A stretch of 64,000 nucleotides of DNA from Pseudomonadota bacterium (GTDB lineage Bacteria > Pseudomonadota > Alphaproteobacteria > Rhizobiales > Hyphomicrobiaceae), in contig JAEZRM010000064.1 of NCBI GenBank assembly GCA_023412805.1, forward strand, positions 434,001 to 498,000. The letters run 5' to 3'. The translations under genes were made by a program, and so were the position numbers. The stretch's first letter is position 1; the number at the start of each line of letters is the position of its first letter. Under the pieces are notes generated by a model that made no database searches, had not been told where the DNA came from, and saw nothing but the letters and a program-made list of their open reading frames with translations. Positions 54,902-63,779 of this stretch are shown piece by piece.

Positions 54902-56718
54902 GTGACATCTCCGAGGGCGCCGGAGGCAACCCATGCATCGGTTGCGATCTTCAGCAGCGAGACGCCTTGCCAGCGGGAGACGATTGCGCCCGTGCCGGTG
55001 GAGATGCCGTTGATCGTCACGCCGGTCGGGGCCGCGATCGATGTCACGCCAGAGCCGACCTGTACGATGTTGATGATCGTGCCGACAGGAAAGGCGGCCG
55101 TGCTATTCGCAGGGAGGATGAGCGTGTTCGCGCTCCCGTTGTCCATGGTGACGACGCGGCCCTTGTCGGAGAGGACAAGCGTGTACGACGTGCCGGTCTG
55201 AGCGTTGACGCCGGGCTCTTGAAGCGCGAGGTCGCGGCCTTCGATATTGAGAATGCCGGCTGCGGTGCGACCGAGCGTCGTATCCGATGTGTGGCCGATG
55301 TTGAGGGCAGCGAATTGCGGCGAGGCAGCGGAGGTGAGGCCAGCGATATCGCTCTGCGCGATCGCCAGCAGAGAACGCATGGCCGCGAAGTCTGCTGCAG
55401 CAACAAGGCTCGAGCCGTCGGCGCTCAAGCCGAGACCTGCAGTTCGCATCAGAGCCTGCGTCGTCTGGGCAAGCAGCACCCGCGCGACACTGGTGATGGC
55501 CGCGTCCGCAACATCTCCGGACAGAAGCCAGGCATCGGTTGAGATCTTGACCAGCGCCACGCCCTGATAGCGGCTGCCGATGCTGCCCTCGCCGCCTGAC
55601 ATGCCATTGAGGGAGACGCCCGTCGCGCCGGCGATCGTCGTTACGCCTGCTCCGATCTGCATGACGCTGATGACCGTGCCGACCGGGAAGGCGACGATCG
55701 CGTTCGTCGGGATCGTCAGCGCGTTGGCGGCATCATTGGTCATAACGATGAGGCGGCCGCGATCGGCGAGCGTCAGTGTGTAGCTCGTGCCGCCTTGCGT
55801 ATTGATGCTGGGCTCGAGTGCGGCTTTGTCATCGAGAGCGGCTTGTAGACCCGTGATGGTGTCGACAGCCTGCTCGCCCGTGTGGTTGGTGCGCGCGAAG
55901 GCGTCACCTTCGATCTCCTGCGGATCGTACATGCTCACCAGCATGTCACCGCTGCCGGAAGGTGTGGACCACGCGACATCGCCATCATCGTTCGATGCTT
56001 TGGCAAGAACCTGGCCCGTCGTGCCGCCGATCGGCAGACCGGGGTTCTCTATGTCGACGCCGGAAGGGAAGGAAACCTCGCCCGTATCCTTGTCGATGAG
56101 AATGGCTTCGTGCCAGGCGCTGCCGTCGGGGCTCACCTTGAAATGGAAATCATCATCGCCGGTGGTGCCGATCTCCGCGCGGCCGTCATAGTCCGTCTGG
56201 AAGAGGAAGGAAGCGGTATCGGCATCGTCGAACTTGTTGATCTTGAGTTGATGGCCGGCGCCGGCATGATTGAATAGCGAGGCAGGCGAGGAAACAGCGA
56301 GGCGGTTCGTCTCGTCGGCCGTGGCGTTGATGCCGACGCTGTCGAAAATCGCGTCGCCGCCATCGCCCCCACCATTGCCGCCGCCTGTCACGACCCAGGC
56401 GTCGCCGTTCCATGTTCTGAGAGCATTTTCCTCGATGATCCAGGCTCGCCAGCCAGTGCGTGGTGCAAAGTAGGCCCAGCCACCGTCCTGAAAGGCAGCG
56501 ACCTCGAGATCATGACCCGACCATGCGCCTGTACCGCCTGCGCCGACGATATGGCGATCGCCTTCGCCTGGAGATGCCGGTGGTGTCGTGCGGTCACGAT
56601 CGATGACGGCGAGATGCACGAGTGCGTCGAGAGCGCGGATGGCCTCGTTGTGCGTGACGTGCTTCTGGGCCTGTGCCGCCATGATGTAGGGAAGGCCGAG
56701 GTTGGGAGTATCCGCCAT
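54898..56718 (-). CDS. DUF2793 phage tail-associated protein
   Basis: A 606-residue protein beginning MADTPNLGLPYIMAAQAQKHVTHN, the clear mark of DUF2793, with a Trp-rich segment (AFQDGGWAYFAPRTGWRAWI) to about residue 115. The rest is Gly/Thr/Ala-rich. It carries an internal duplication of about 90 residues: GTSYTLTLADRGRLIVMTND and GTSYTLVLSDKGRVVTMDNG each begin one copy, each followed by a TGV-NG-GS pattern. DUF2793 proteins occur in tail or attachment loci of phages and gene transfer agents of alphaproteobacteria. No other phage genes lie nearby. Confidence 0.82.
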   Translation of the reverse strand: MADTPNLGLPYIMAAQAQKHVTHNEAIRALDALVHLAVIDRDRTTPPASPGEGDRHIVGAGGTGAWSGHDLEVAAFQDGGWAYFAPRTGWRAWIIEENALRTWNGDAWVVTGGGNGGGDGGDAIFDSVGINATADETNRLAVSSPASLFNHAGAGHQLKINKFDDADTASFLFQTDYDGRAEIGTTGDDDFHFKVSPDGSAWHEAILIDKDTGEVSFPSGVDIENPGLPIGGTTGQVLAKASNDDGDVAWSTPSGSGDMLVSMYDPQEIEGDAFARTNHTGEQAVDTITGLQAALDDKAALEPSINTQGGTSYTLTLADRGRLIVMTNDAANALTIPTNAIVAFPVGTVISVMQIGAGVTTIAGATGVSLNGMSGGEGSIGSRYQGVALVKISTDAWLLSGDVADAAITSVARVLLAQTTQALMRTAGLGLSADGSSLVAAADFAAMRSLLAIAQSDIAGLTSAASPQFAALNIGHTSDTTLGRTAAGILNIEGRDLALQEPGVNAQTGTSYTLVLSDKGRVVTMDNGSANTLILPANSTAAFPVGTIINIVQVGSGVTSIAAPTGVTINGISTGTGAIVSRWQGVSLLKIATDAWVASGALGDVT

Positions 56719-56839
56719 GTATGCGCTTTCTGGCCAGCAGGTTGCGCCTCAAAATCTAGCCAGCGTTTGAGTGGCGGGGATAAGGTAGTGACATCAGCGC
56801 GGGCGACGTGACGTGGCGCGGACATGGGAGGGCGAGAAA

Positions 56840-57724
56840 ATGGCGTACGCGACCGCTGAAGATGGGGTTCGTCTCTACTACGAAGAGACGGGATCGGGGC
56901 GGACGATCATTTTCGTCCACGAGTTCGCTGGCGACATGCGGAGCTGGGAACCGCAGATGCGCCACTTCGGCCGCTCATACCGCTGCATCTCCTACAACGC
57001 GCGCGGCTATCCGCCGTCGGACGTGCCGCCGGAGCACACGAGCTACTCGCAGGCCCGCGCGGTGGATGACATCAAGGCCGTGCTCGATGCAGCATGTGCG
57101 GACGACGCGCATGTGATCGGTCTCTCGATGGGTGGCTTCGCGACGCTTCACTTCGGGTTTCGGCATCCCAAGCGCGCGCGATCGCTCTGTGTCGGTGGCT
57201 GTGGTTACGGTGCGGAGCCTGAGCAAAGTGATCGCTTCAAGGATGAGGCGGAGGCGACTGCGAAAATCCTGCTGAGCGGCAGCATGGATGCCTTTGCCGA
57301 AGCGTATGGCCATGGCCCGACGCGCGTGCAGTTCGAGAACAAGAACCCGCGCGGCTTTGCCGAGTTCAAGCGCATGCTCGCGGAGCATTCCGCGCTCGGT
57401 TCCGCCAACACGCAGCTTGGCGTGCAGCGTGCGCGGCCGTCGCTCTACACACTCATCGATGAAATGAAGAAGCTGAAGGTGCCGACGCTGATCATCACGG
57501 GCGACGAGGATTGGCCGACCCTCATGCCGGGCATCCTGATGAAGCGAAACATCCCCTCGTCGGCATTGGCGGTCATGCCGAATGCCGGCCACGCGATCAA
57601 TCTCGAGGATCCCGACGTCTACAACCGGATCGTCAGCGACTTTCTCGCAAGCGTCGAGAGCGGCCGCTGGCCGAACCGCGACCCGCGCGCCATGATCTCT
57701 TCGATCACCGGGATGAAGACGTGA
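56840..57724 (+). CDS. Alpha/beta hydrolase
   Basis: Cytosolic hydrolase of 294 residues. ATG 56840 is chosen because GGGAGGG lies about 6-10 bases upstream; an in-frame GTG 27 bases earlier is less likely. It opens ATAEDGVRLYYEETGSGRTIIFVHEF with the oxyanion segment, and has the nucleophile Ser in VIGLSMGGFATLHF, acid Asp in ITGDEDWP and catalytic His in NAGHAINLEDP. It resembles haloperoxidase or 3-oxoadipate enol-lactonase-like esterases. It is divergent from the DUF2793 gene. Substrate unknown. Confidence 0.88.
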   Translation: MAYATAEDGVRLYYEETGSGRTIIFVHEFAGDMRSWEPQMRHFGRSYRCISYNARGYPPSDVPPEHTSYSQARAVDDIKAVLDAACADDAHVIGLSMGGFATLHFGFRHPKRARSLCVGGCGYGAEPEQSDRFKDEAEATAKILLSGSMDAFAEAYGHGPTRVQFENKNPRGFAEFKRMLAEHSALGSANTQLGVQRARPSLYTLIDEMKKLKVPTLIITGDEDWPTLMPGILMKRNIPSSALAVMPNAGHAINLEDPDVYNRIVSDFLASVESGRWPNRDPRAMISSITGMKT

Positions 57725-57739
57725 GAAATTCGTCCCGCC

Positions 57740-58003
57740 TTATCGTCGGACGAGCTCGCGGAACTTGCGCCGCTCCCAGTTGACGACGAACTGCGGTTTC
57801 GTGGCATAAACCGCGAAGGCATGGGCGGCAATGCCGATGCCCCAGCCAAACCAGACCCACTGGACCCACCACTCATCGCCCATGTTGGCGTTGAGCGCCG
57901 TGAGAATGAGGAGCACGCCCACATACGCGGCGAGGTGGACGTAAAATCCCTCGATCGCGGCCACGCGCCGGCGTGCGGCCTCGATCTCGTTGTGGTGAAC
58001 CAT
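57740..58003 (-). CDS. 2TM domain protein
   Basis: An 87-residue membrane protein of the 2TM-domain type. A charged N terminus (ARRRVAAIEGFYVHLAAYV) leads into a first helix ending VGVLLILTALNA, then WWVQWVWFGWGIGIAAHAFAVYA forms the second, followed by a cytoplasmic basic tail. It is convergent with the upstream hydrolase gene and has no known partner here. Family function is unknown. Confidence 0.85.
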   Translation of the reverse strand: MVHHNEIEAARRRVAAIEGFYVHLAAYVGVLLILTALNANMGDEWWVQWVWFGWGIGIAAHAFAVYATKPQFVVNWERRKFRELVRR

Positions 58004-58094
58004 AACTCTCTCCCAAAGCGTAGCGTACAGAGCTGCAACGCGGCCCGAACCCTAAACGCATATGGGGGCCCGATTGGTTCCCGGCGATGCGACT

Positions 58095-59006
58095 TTATGG
58101 CTGCGGCTTGCGGTAGCAGCCCTGGCTGATTTCCTCGATTAGCGTGCCCGCCTTGGGCGACCAGCCGAGTTCCTTGCGCGCACGGATGGCGCGGACGCGG
58201 CTGTTCGAGCCCATGGTGTCCTGAGTGGGGCCTTCGCCCCATTCGGCGGCGGCTTCTTTAAGCGTCATCGCCTCGGTCGTGCCGGTGAAACCGAGCATGT
58301 GGCTGATGGCGACGCATGCTTCGCGCATGGAGTTCTCGCCGTCCTCGGCAAAGTAGAAGGCGCCGGCTGGGGCCTTCTCCAGTACGCGCATGTAGAGATC
58401 GACGAGATCATCGAGGTGCACGTTCGACCAGACATTCTCGCCCGGCCCGTAGTGCTTCGCGACGCCGTGTTTCTTTGCTGTGCGAATGAGCCACGGAATT
58501 TGAACGCTGTCGGCCTTCGCGCCGCGACCGAGGCCATAGATGAGACTCGGGCAGACAATGGCGGATCGAACACCCTTGCTGGCATAGGAAAGGATCATCT
58601 TGTCGAGCTCCACGCGGGCGGCGCGGGCAGGCGAGGGCGTGAAGGGCGTCGTTTCGTCGAAGACATCCTCCACACGCCGGCCGGCCGAGCGTGTTCCGAC
58701 GACGCTCGATCCACTCGTATGGATGAAGGCTTTGCCGGAACCTTCAAGCGCGTCGAGCAGGGCAAGGACGGCGTTGCGATGGTCGGCGCTAGCGGCATTG
58801 ATCACTGCATCGGCGGCGCGCGCCTCTGTAGCGAGGATGGCGGCATCGTCAAGCGTTCCGGTGACGGGCGTGATGCCATGCGCACGAACCTTCACGGCGG
58901 CCTCGGGCGAGCGCACGAGCCCGCGAACCTCGTGGCCGGCGGCGGCGAGCGAGGCCGCAATCGAGCCGCCGATGTAGCCGGAAGCGCCTGTGCAGAAGAC
59001 CTTCAT
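58095..59006 (-). CDS. NAD-dependent epimerase/dehydratase-like SDR (atypical)
   Basis: Extended short-chain dehydrogenase of 303 residues with an intact cofactor loop FCTGASGYIGGSIAASLAAAG and GLVRSPEAAVKV for the ribose. The strand-ending SGSSVVG supplies a Ser. In the place of the usual YxxxK motif the sequence is SPARAARVELDKM, so Tyr and Lys appear lost. Downstream, LIYGLGRGAKADSVQIPWL and VHLDDLVDLYMRVLE match extended SDRs. It may be a binding or sensor protein, or use other residues. It is divergent from the VOC gene. Confidence 0.82.
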   Translation of the reverse strand: MKVFCTGASGYIGGSIAASLAAAGHEVRGLVRSPEAAVKVRAHGITPVTGTLDDAAILATEARAADAVINAASADHRNAVLALLDALEGSGKAFIHTSGSSVVGTRSAGRRVEDVFDETTPFTPSPARAARVELDKMILSYASKGVRSAIVCPSLIYGLGRGAKADSVQIPWLIRTAKKHGVAKHYGPGENVWSNVHLDDLVDLYMRVLEKAPAGAFYFAEDGENSMREACVAISHMLGFTGTTEAMTLKEAAAEWGEGPTQDTMGSNSRVRAIRARKELGWSPKAGTLIEEISQGCYRKPQP

Positions 59007-59116
59007 TCGCGCGTCCCTCCATGGAGCATTGATGCTTGTTTTGCTGGTGCCACTTTCCGCTCAAAGCCGGGCTCACGCAACTGGGACGCGCCGCACGGCT
59101 GTGATATGAGGGCCTG

Positions 59117-59980
59117 ATGCATCCCAAGAGGTTCCGAATGGCGCTCCCTGTCCCGACACTCGACCATGTGGTCATCAATGCCCGCACCGATATCGACGGT
59201 GCAGCCGAGACTTTTCGCCGGCTGGGCTTCACGCTCACGGAGCGCGGCTATCACACGCTTGGTTCGATGAACCATCTCGCGATGTTCGGGACGGACTATC
59301 TCGAGCTGATCGCGGTGCCGAAGGATGCCGCGCCCGACGTGCGGCCCGATGTGCAGGCGTCGCCGCTCGGTCTCAATGGCTTCGTATTCGGGACGGAAGA
59401 TACGGCTGCTCTCCATGCGGCTTTGAGCGGGGCCGGCGTCAATGCGAAGGCGCCGCGAGAATTCTCGCGCCCCGTTCGTCTCGCGGATGGCGAGCATCAG
59501 GCGACATTCCGCACGGTTTCTATCCCGGACAGCGATACCCCGTATGGGCGTATCTACTTCTGCCATCACTTCACGCGCGATCTGGTGTGGCGCGACGAGT
59601 GGCGGCGGCACGCGAACGGCGTCGTCGCGGTTTCGCGCGCCGTGGTCGTGCATTCTGATCCCGCGGCCGCGTCGGAACTCTATGTGCGCATGTTCGGCGC
59701 GGAGTGCGTGCGCGATGTCGAGGGCGGGAAGGCCATTGTCGTCTCGCAGACCGATCTGGAGATCGTTACGGAGGCGGCTGCGCGGCGTGAGTTCGGCGAT
59801 GGCATGCCCGATGCAGCTGGTCGCTCGACATATATGGCCGCGCTTGGCTTCCGGACGGTGTCCGTGTCGCGTGCTGCCGGCGTCCTGAAGACGAACGGCG
59901 TTCCGTTCGTCGAGGCGGGCGGGCATCTTGTCGTGCCAGCTCGCGCGGCCTTCAATGCGACGCTGATGTTTGCTGAGTAG
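59117..59980 (+). CDS. VOC family protein (glyoxalase-like)
   Basis: Two tandem VOC modules in 287 residues. The first is VPTLDHVVINARTDIDGAAETF and FGTDYLELIAVPKD; the second begins RAVVVHSDPAAASELYVRMFG and LEIVTEAAARREFG. His and Glu residues needed for metal binding are present in the first module (LDHV, YLELI). An alternative start at ATG 59138 is possible. The C terminus ends 7 bases from a convergent CoA-transferase gene. Reaction unknown: family members include lyases, dioxygenases and resistance proteins. Confidence 0.87.
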   Translation: MHPKRFRMALPVPTLDHVVINARTDIDGAAETFRRLGFTLTERGYHTLGSMNHLAMFGTDYLELIAVPKDAAPDVRPDVQASPLGLNGFVFGTEDTAALHAALSGAGVNAKAPREFSRPVRLADGEHQATFRTVSIPDSDTPYGRIYFCHHFTRDLVWRDEWRRHANGVVAVSRAVVVHSDPAAASELYVRMFGAECVRDVEGGKAIVVSQTDLEIVTEAAARREFGDGMPDAAGRSTYMAALGFRTVSVSRAAGVLKTNGVPFVEAGGHLVVPARAAFNATLMFAE

Positions 59981-59987
59981 CGCCTAT

Positions 59988-61190
59988 CTAAATCACGCCC
60001 TTGGCCTTGAACGCCTTGATGTCGGCATCGCCGTAGCCGAGATCTGCCAGCACGTTCGCCGTATGCTCTCCGAGCTCAGGTGTTGCATCGAGTGCCGCGG
60101 GCTGCGGAAAGCGGGACATGTTGATCGGCTGGCCGACGACCTTGACGTCACCGAGCTTGCCGCTGCGCATGGTGCGCGCAATGCCGAGATGCTGGACCTG
60201 CGGCTCGGCGAACGTCTTGTCGATCGTGTTGATCGGTCCGCACGGGACGCCGGCTTTATTCAGAGCGGCAATCCAGTGCGCGGAGGTGTTCGTGCGTGTT
60301 CGCGCGGCGAATTTTTCGTTGAGCACCTTGCGGTTCGCTGAGCGTTTGGCGCTCGTCATGTATTCGGGATCGGTGAGCATTTCCGGGGTGCCGAGGGCTT
60401 CGCAGCAGCGCTTGAACAGGTTGTCGCCGGATGCGGCGATGTTGATGTGTCCATCGCTGGTCGGGAAAACGCCGGTGGGAATGCTGGTCGGATGATCATT
60501 GCCGGCCTGTCCGGGAACCTCGCCGTTCATGAGCCAGCGCGCGGCCTGGAAGTCGAGCATGAAGATCTGCGCTTCGATGAGCGAGGTGTGCACCCATTGC
60601 CCTTTGCCGGAGCGTTCGCGTTCGTAGAGCGCGAGCATGATGGCCTGCGCGAGGAGGAGGCCGGATGTCAGATCCGCAATGGGAATGCCGACGCGCACCG
60701 GCCCTTGTCCCGGAATACCCGTGATCGACATGAGCCCGCCCATGCCTTGCGCGATCTGATCGACGCCGGGGCGGGTCGCGTCGGGGCCGGACTGGCCGAA
60801 GCCGGAGATGGAGCCGTAGATGATGCGGGGGTTGATCTTGACGACGCTGTCATAGTCGACGCGGAGCCGGAGCTTCACGTCGCTGCGGTAGTTCTCGACG
60901 ATCACGTCGGCGTCCTTCGCGAGCGCCATGAAGATCGCCCTGCCCTCCGCGCTCTTTAGATTGAGCGTCATGGAGCGCTTGTTGCGGTGGAGGTTCTGGA
61001 AGTCGAAGCCGTGGCGTCTGCCGCCCATGGGATCGACATCGCCTTCCGCCGGCGGCTCGATCTTGATGACTTGCGCGCCCCAGTCGGCGAGCTGGCGCAC
61101 GGCCGTCGGCCCGGCGCGATGCGCCGTCAGATCGAGGACACGCAGATGAGCGAGGGGGAGGGCGGCGCGCGCAGGCGAACTCTCGGACAT
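59988..61190 (-). CDS. CaiB/BaiF family (class III) CoA-transferase
   Basis: Cytosolic CoA-transferase of 400 residues that moves CoA between carboxylic acids. GGAGGA lies just before ATG 61190, which is preferred over in-frame ATG 61220. The start LRVLDLTAHRAGPTAVRQLADWGAQVIKIEPP is typical, as are LNLKSAEGRAIF and DVIVENYR. The catalytic Asp is in VRVGIPIADLTSGL. The C-terminal TPELGEHTANVL region is conserved. The specific acyl donor is not evident. Confidence 0.92.
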   Translation of the reverse strand: MSESSPARAALPLAHLRVLDLTAHRAGPTAVRQLADWGAQVIKIEPPAEGDVDPMGGRRHGFDFQNLHRNKRSMTLNLKSAEGRAIFMALAKDADVIVENYRSDVKLRLRVDYDSVVKINPRIIYGSISGFGQSGPDATRPGVDQIAQGMGGLMSITGIPGQGPVRVGIPIADLTSGLLLAQAIMLALYERERSGKGQWVHTSLIEAQIFMLDFQAARWLMNGEVPGQAGNDHPTSIPTGVFPTSDGHINIAASGDNLFKRCCEALGTPEMLTDPEYMTSAKRSANRKVLNEKFAARTRTNTSAHWIAALNKAGVPCGPINTIDKTFAEPQVQHLGIARTMRSGKLGDVKVVGQPINMSRFPQPAALDATPELGEHTANVLADLGYGDADIKAFKAKGVI

Positions 61191-61388
61191 CGGACTTCCT
61201 CCGTTCTGTGGCCGCATCATGAGCGCGCAGCCTGTGACGCGAGACTACGCCGCGCATTCGTGCAAGAGCAACCGAAGGTGGGCGGTTACGGCGCTCTGCT
61301 GATATGCAAGGGAGCTTTGTCCGCTTGACGGCAGTGGCGCGATGGCGCTCTTAAGGGCCGCCTCGCATTGGAATTGGAAGTGTCGATC

Positions 61389-62345
61389 ATGGCCAGCGAA
61401 CCTGCACCGAGCGCGAAGCTCTCGCCGGCCATGGCCTTCGGGCTGCTTCTGGTCATTGCCCTCTCGTGGGGCATGAGCTGGCCCGTGAACAAGGCTGTCC
61501 TATCGTACGTCTCGCCGCTTTGGGCCGTTGCGACACGCCTCTGGCTGGCTGCCGGAGTGCTCTTCGTCATCTCTCTCCTGAGCGGCAAGTTGCGACTGCC
61601 GCCGCGCCAGGATCTGCCGATGGTGGTGAGCTTGGCGGTCCTGCACATGGGCCTCTTCGCGGGCCTGACGAGCCTCGGTCTCGTTTATGTCTCGGCGGGG
61701 CGTACGGTGCTGGTCGCCTACACGACACCGTTGTGGGTGTTTCCGCTCGCGTGGCTCTTTGCCGGCGAGGCGCTCTCCGGAAAGCGGCTCGTCGCCGTCG
61801 CGTGCGGGATGCTCGGCCTCGCGCTTCTGGTCAATCCGCTGGCCATCGAGTGGAGCAATAGCGGCGTGATCACGGGGCACGCGCTCATCCTGCTGGCGGC
61901 TCTCTGCTGGGCAGTCAGTATCGTCTACACGCGAATCCACGAATGGGTGTCCTCGCCGTTCGATCTGCTTTTCTGGCAGCTCTTGCTTGGCGCGGTGCTG
62001 ACGAGCGTGGCGGCCTTGATCTTCGAGGGGTGGCCGGTGATCGACATCACGCCTCATTTCATCCTGCTGCTGGTCTACGGCGGCACCATCAGCACATCGC
62101 TCGCCTACTGGGCGCTGAGCACGGTGAACCGCTCGCTGCCGGCGACGACGACGGCGCTCGGCCTGCTGGCGGTGCCCGTGTTCGGTGTCGTGTCGTCGAT
62201 GATTACGCTCGGTGAGAGGTTCGACGTCTTCACGACAGCCGCGCTTCTGCTGATCGTCGGCGGCATTGCCATTGGGACACTGCCGGATCGTAAGGTCGCC
62301 GAGCCGGGTGCGATGCCAGCACCTTCGCCGACGCAGCGCCGATGA
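61389..62345 (+). CDS. EamA/DMT family transporter
   Basis: Inner-membrane exporter of 318 residues with ten helices in two EamA repeats. AFGLLLVIALSWGMSWPVNKAVL opens the first repeat, YVSAGRTVLVAYTTPLWVFPLAWLF ends it, and VITGHALILLAALCWAVSIVYTRI begins the second. ATG 61389 is chosen over an in-frame TTG at 61368. It differs clearly from the other DMT gene at 44105. Substrate unknown. Confidence 0.9.
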   Translation: MASEPAPSAKLSPAMAFGLLLVIALSWGMSWPVNKAVLSYVSPLWAVATRLWLAAGVLFVISLLSGKLRLPPRQDLPMVVSLAVLHMGLFAGLTSLGLVYVSAGRTVLVAYTTPLWVFPLAWLFAGEALSGKRLVAVACGMLGLALLVNPLAIEWSNSGVITGHALILLAALCWAVSIVYTRIHEWVSSPFDLLFWQLLLGAVLTSVAALIFEGWPVIDITPHFILLLVYGGTISTSLAYWALSTVNRSLPATTTALGLLAVPVFGVVSSMITLGERFDVFTTAALLLIVGGIAIGTLPDRKVAEPGAMPAPSPTQRR

Positions 62346-62471
62346 AACCGGGTGCAGTTGTGGTAGGTGGTAATTAACTTCCTTAACTTAGGGTTGCGAT
62401 AAGGTTGCGGCACTGCAGCAAAGGCACTAAAGATGGACGCGCGCACAATAATTGCTGGATAGGGTGCAGTG

Positions 62472-63770
62472 ATGCGTCGCTCTCTGCTCGTCCTCATTAT
62501 TTCAGGCATTTCGACCGGCGCGGTGGCGTCGGGCTACGCCCTATGGTCGTACGTCATCGCTGATAGGGTCGAAACGGCCGCCGCGACGGCCGTGGATGCC
62601 GCCACATCCACACCCGCCGGCCAATCGACAGTCGCCGCACTTACGCCACCGCCGAAAGCGACGCCGCCAGGCGTATCGGCGCTGCTGGCGATCGAGGTTG
62701 CGCGCATCGAAGCGGGTGGGCCGTCCGTGCTCGCGGGGCGCTCGCCGCCGAACCACAAGGTGACGATCCTCGCCAACGGGCGGGAGGTTGCGAGCGTGAT
62801 CGCGACGGACGAGGGACAGTGGGCGGCCGTCGTGCCTGATGGCATTGCCGCCGGGCCGCTCGAACTCTCGATCGTCTCCGAGCCAAAGGAAGGCGGCGCG
62901 CCTGTGCGCGGGGCTGCGCGTCAGCTCGTGGTGCCGCCGGCCGGCCCCGCGCTCGCGTCGGCGGCGCCGTTGCCTACGCGTCCGCAGGCCAAGCCCGCGT
63001 CGGCGGAGAACCGAGCGCCTGCACCAGTTGCGTCGCCACGGCCAGTCGAACGCCCGCAGGCTCAGGCTCGTCCTGCAGATGGCGAAGACGCAGCAAGCAA
63101 GCGCGCACTTGCCGAGTTCGAGGCTCTGGTCGCACGCACGCGCAAAGAAATGTCTGGGCAGGAGATGCCCCGCGCCGCAGCCAAGGCGGGCAGTGGCGCC
63201 TCTGCGCCCATGGCTGAAGGATCGAAACTGGCGCCATCGACAGTTCCGTCGGCGGGAACCGTTCCCGCATCATCAGCGGCGATGCCTGCTGCATCCGTGC
63301 GTGCCGTCGGGGGCGCTGCGGGTTCCTCTGTCCCAACGGCGTCCGAGACGAAGCTCGCAGGCGCCATGCCGCCGCCAGCACGGCCGTCCGGCTCTGCGGC
63401 GGCAACGCCTGTAGCAGTCCAGGCGCCGATACCGGTGCCTATTACGTTCGCCAGCAACAGGGCGGTGCTCACGCCGAATGGTGAAAAGGCAGCATCCCTG
63501 CTGGCTGAGTATCTGCGATTGAAGCGGCCGGCCGGGATCACGCTGTCGGGGCACGCCGACGCGCGTGGCCCGGACAGCTACAACATGCGCCTGTCGCTGC
63601 GACGCCTCGAAGCCATCGAGCGCTATCTCCGCGCGGCGGGATACTCCGGCGAGCTGTCGCTGGTGCCGCGCGGCAAACGTGATCCCTATCAGGGTATCGA
63701 CAGACGACGCTTGCCGTTGCGCGAGATCCAGCAGGCCGATCGACGCGTCGAGTTGCAATTGACGCCCTAG
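62472..63770 (+). CDS. Envelope protein with Ig-like and OmpA-type domains
   Basis: Cell-envelope protein of 432 residues. ATG 62472 directly follows GTG 62469. An N-terminal membrane anchor or signal (SLLVLIISGISTGAVASGYALWSYVI) is followed by an Ig-like module at about 75-140 (VARIEAGGPSVLAGRSPPNHKVTILANGRE). A long Pro/Ala-rich linker leads to a C-terminal OmpA-type peptidoglycan-binding domain (ITFASNRAVLTPNGEKAASLL, LSGHADARGPDSYNMRLSLRR). In related alphaproteobacterial proteins the Ig module is often joined to LysM, so this is a less usual pairing. It probably links the envelope to peptidoglycan. Confidence 0.83.
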   Translation: MRRSLLVLIISGISTGAVASGYALWSYVIADRVETAAATAVDAATSTPAGQSTVAALTPPPKATPPGVSALLAIEVARIEAGGPSVLAGRSPPNHKVTILANGREVASVIATDEGQWAAVVPDGIAAGPLELSIVSEPKEGGAPVRGAARQLVVPPAGPALASAAPLPTRPQAKPASAENRAPAPVASPRPVERPQAQARPADGEDAASKRALAEFEALVARTRKEMSGQEMPRAAAKAGSGASAPMAEGSKLAPSTVPSAGTVPASSAAMPAASVRAVGGAAGSSVPTASETKLAGAMPPPARPSGSAAATPVAVQAPIPVPITFASNRAVLTPNGEKAASLLAEYLRLKRPAGITLSGHADARGPDSYNMRLSLRRLEAIERYLRAAGYSGELSLVPRGKRDPYQGIDRRRLPLREIQQADRRVELQLTP

Positions 63771-63779
63771 CGCGCTCGC

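Noticed and set aside
53804..56718. A complete prophage
   Set aside because: Only two tail-like genes are present. No capsid, terminase, lysis or integrase gene is seen within the window.
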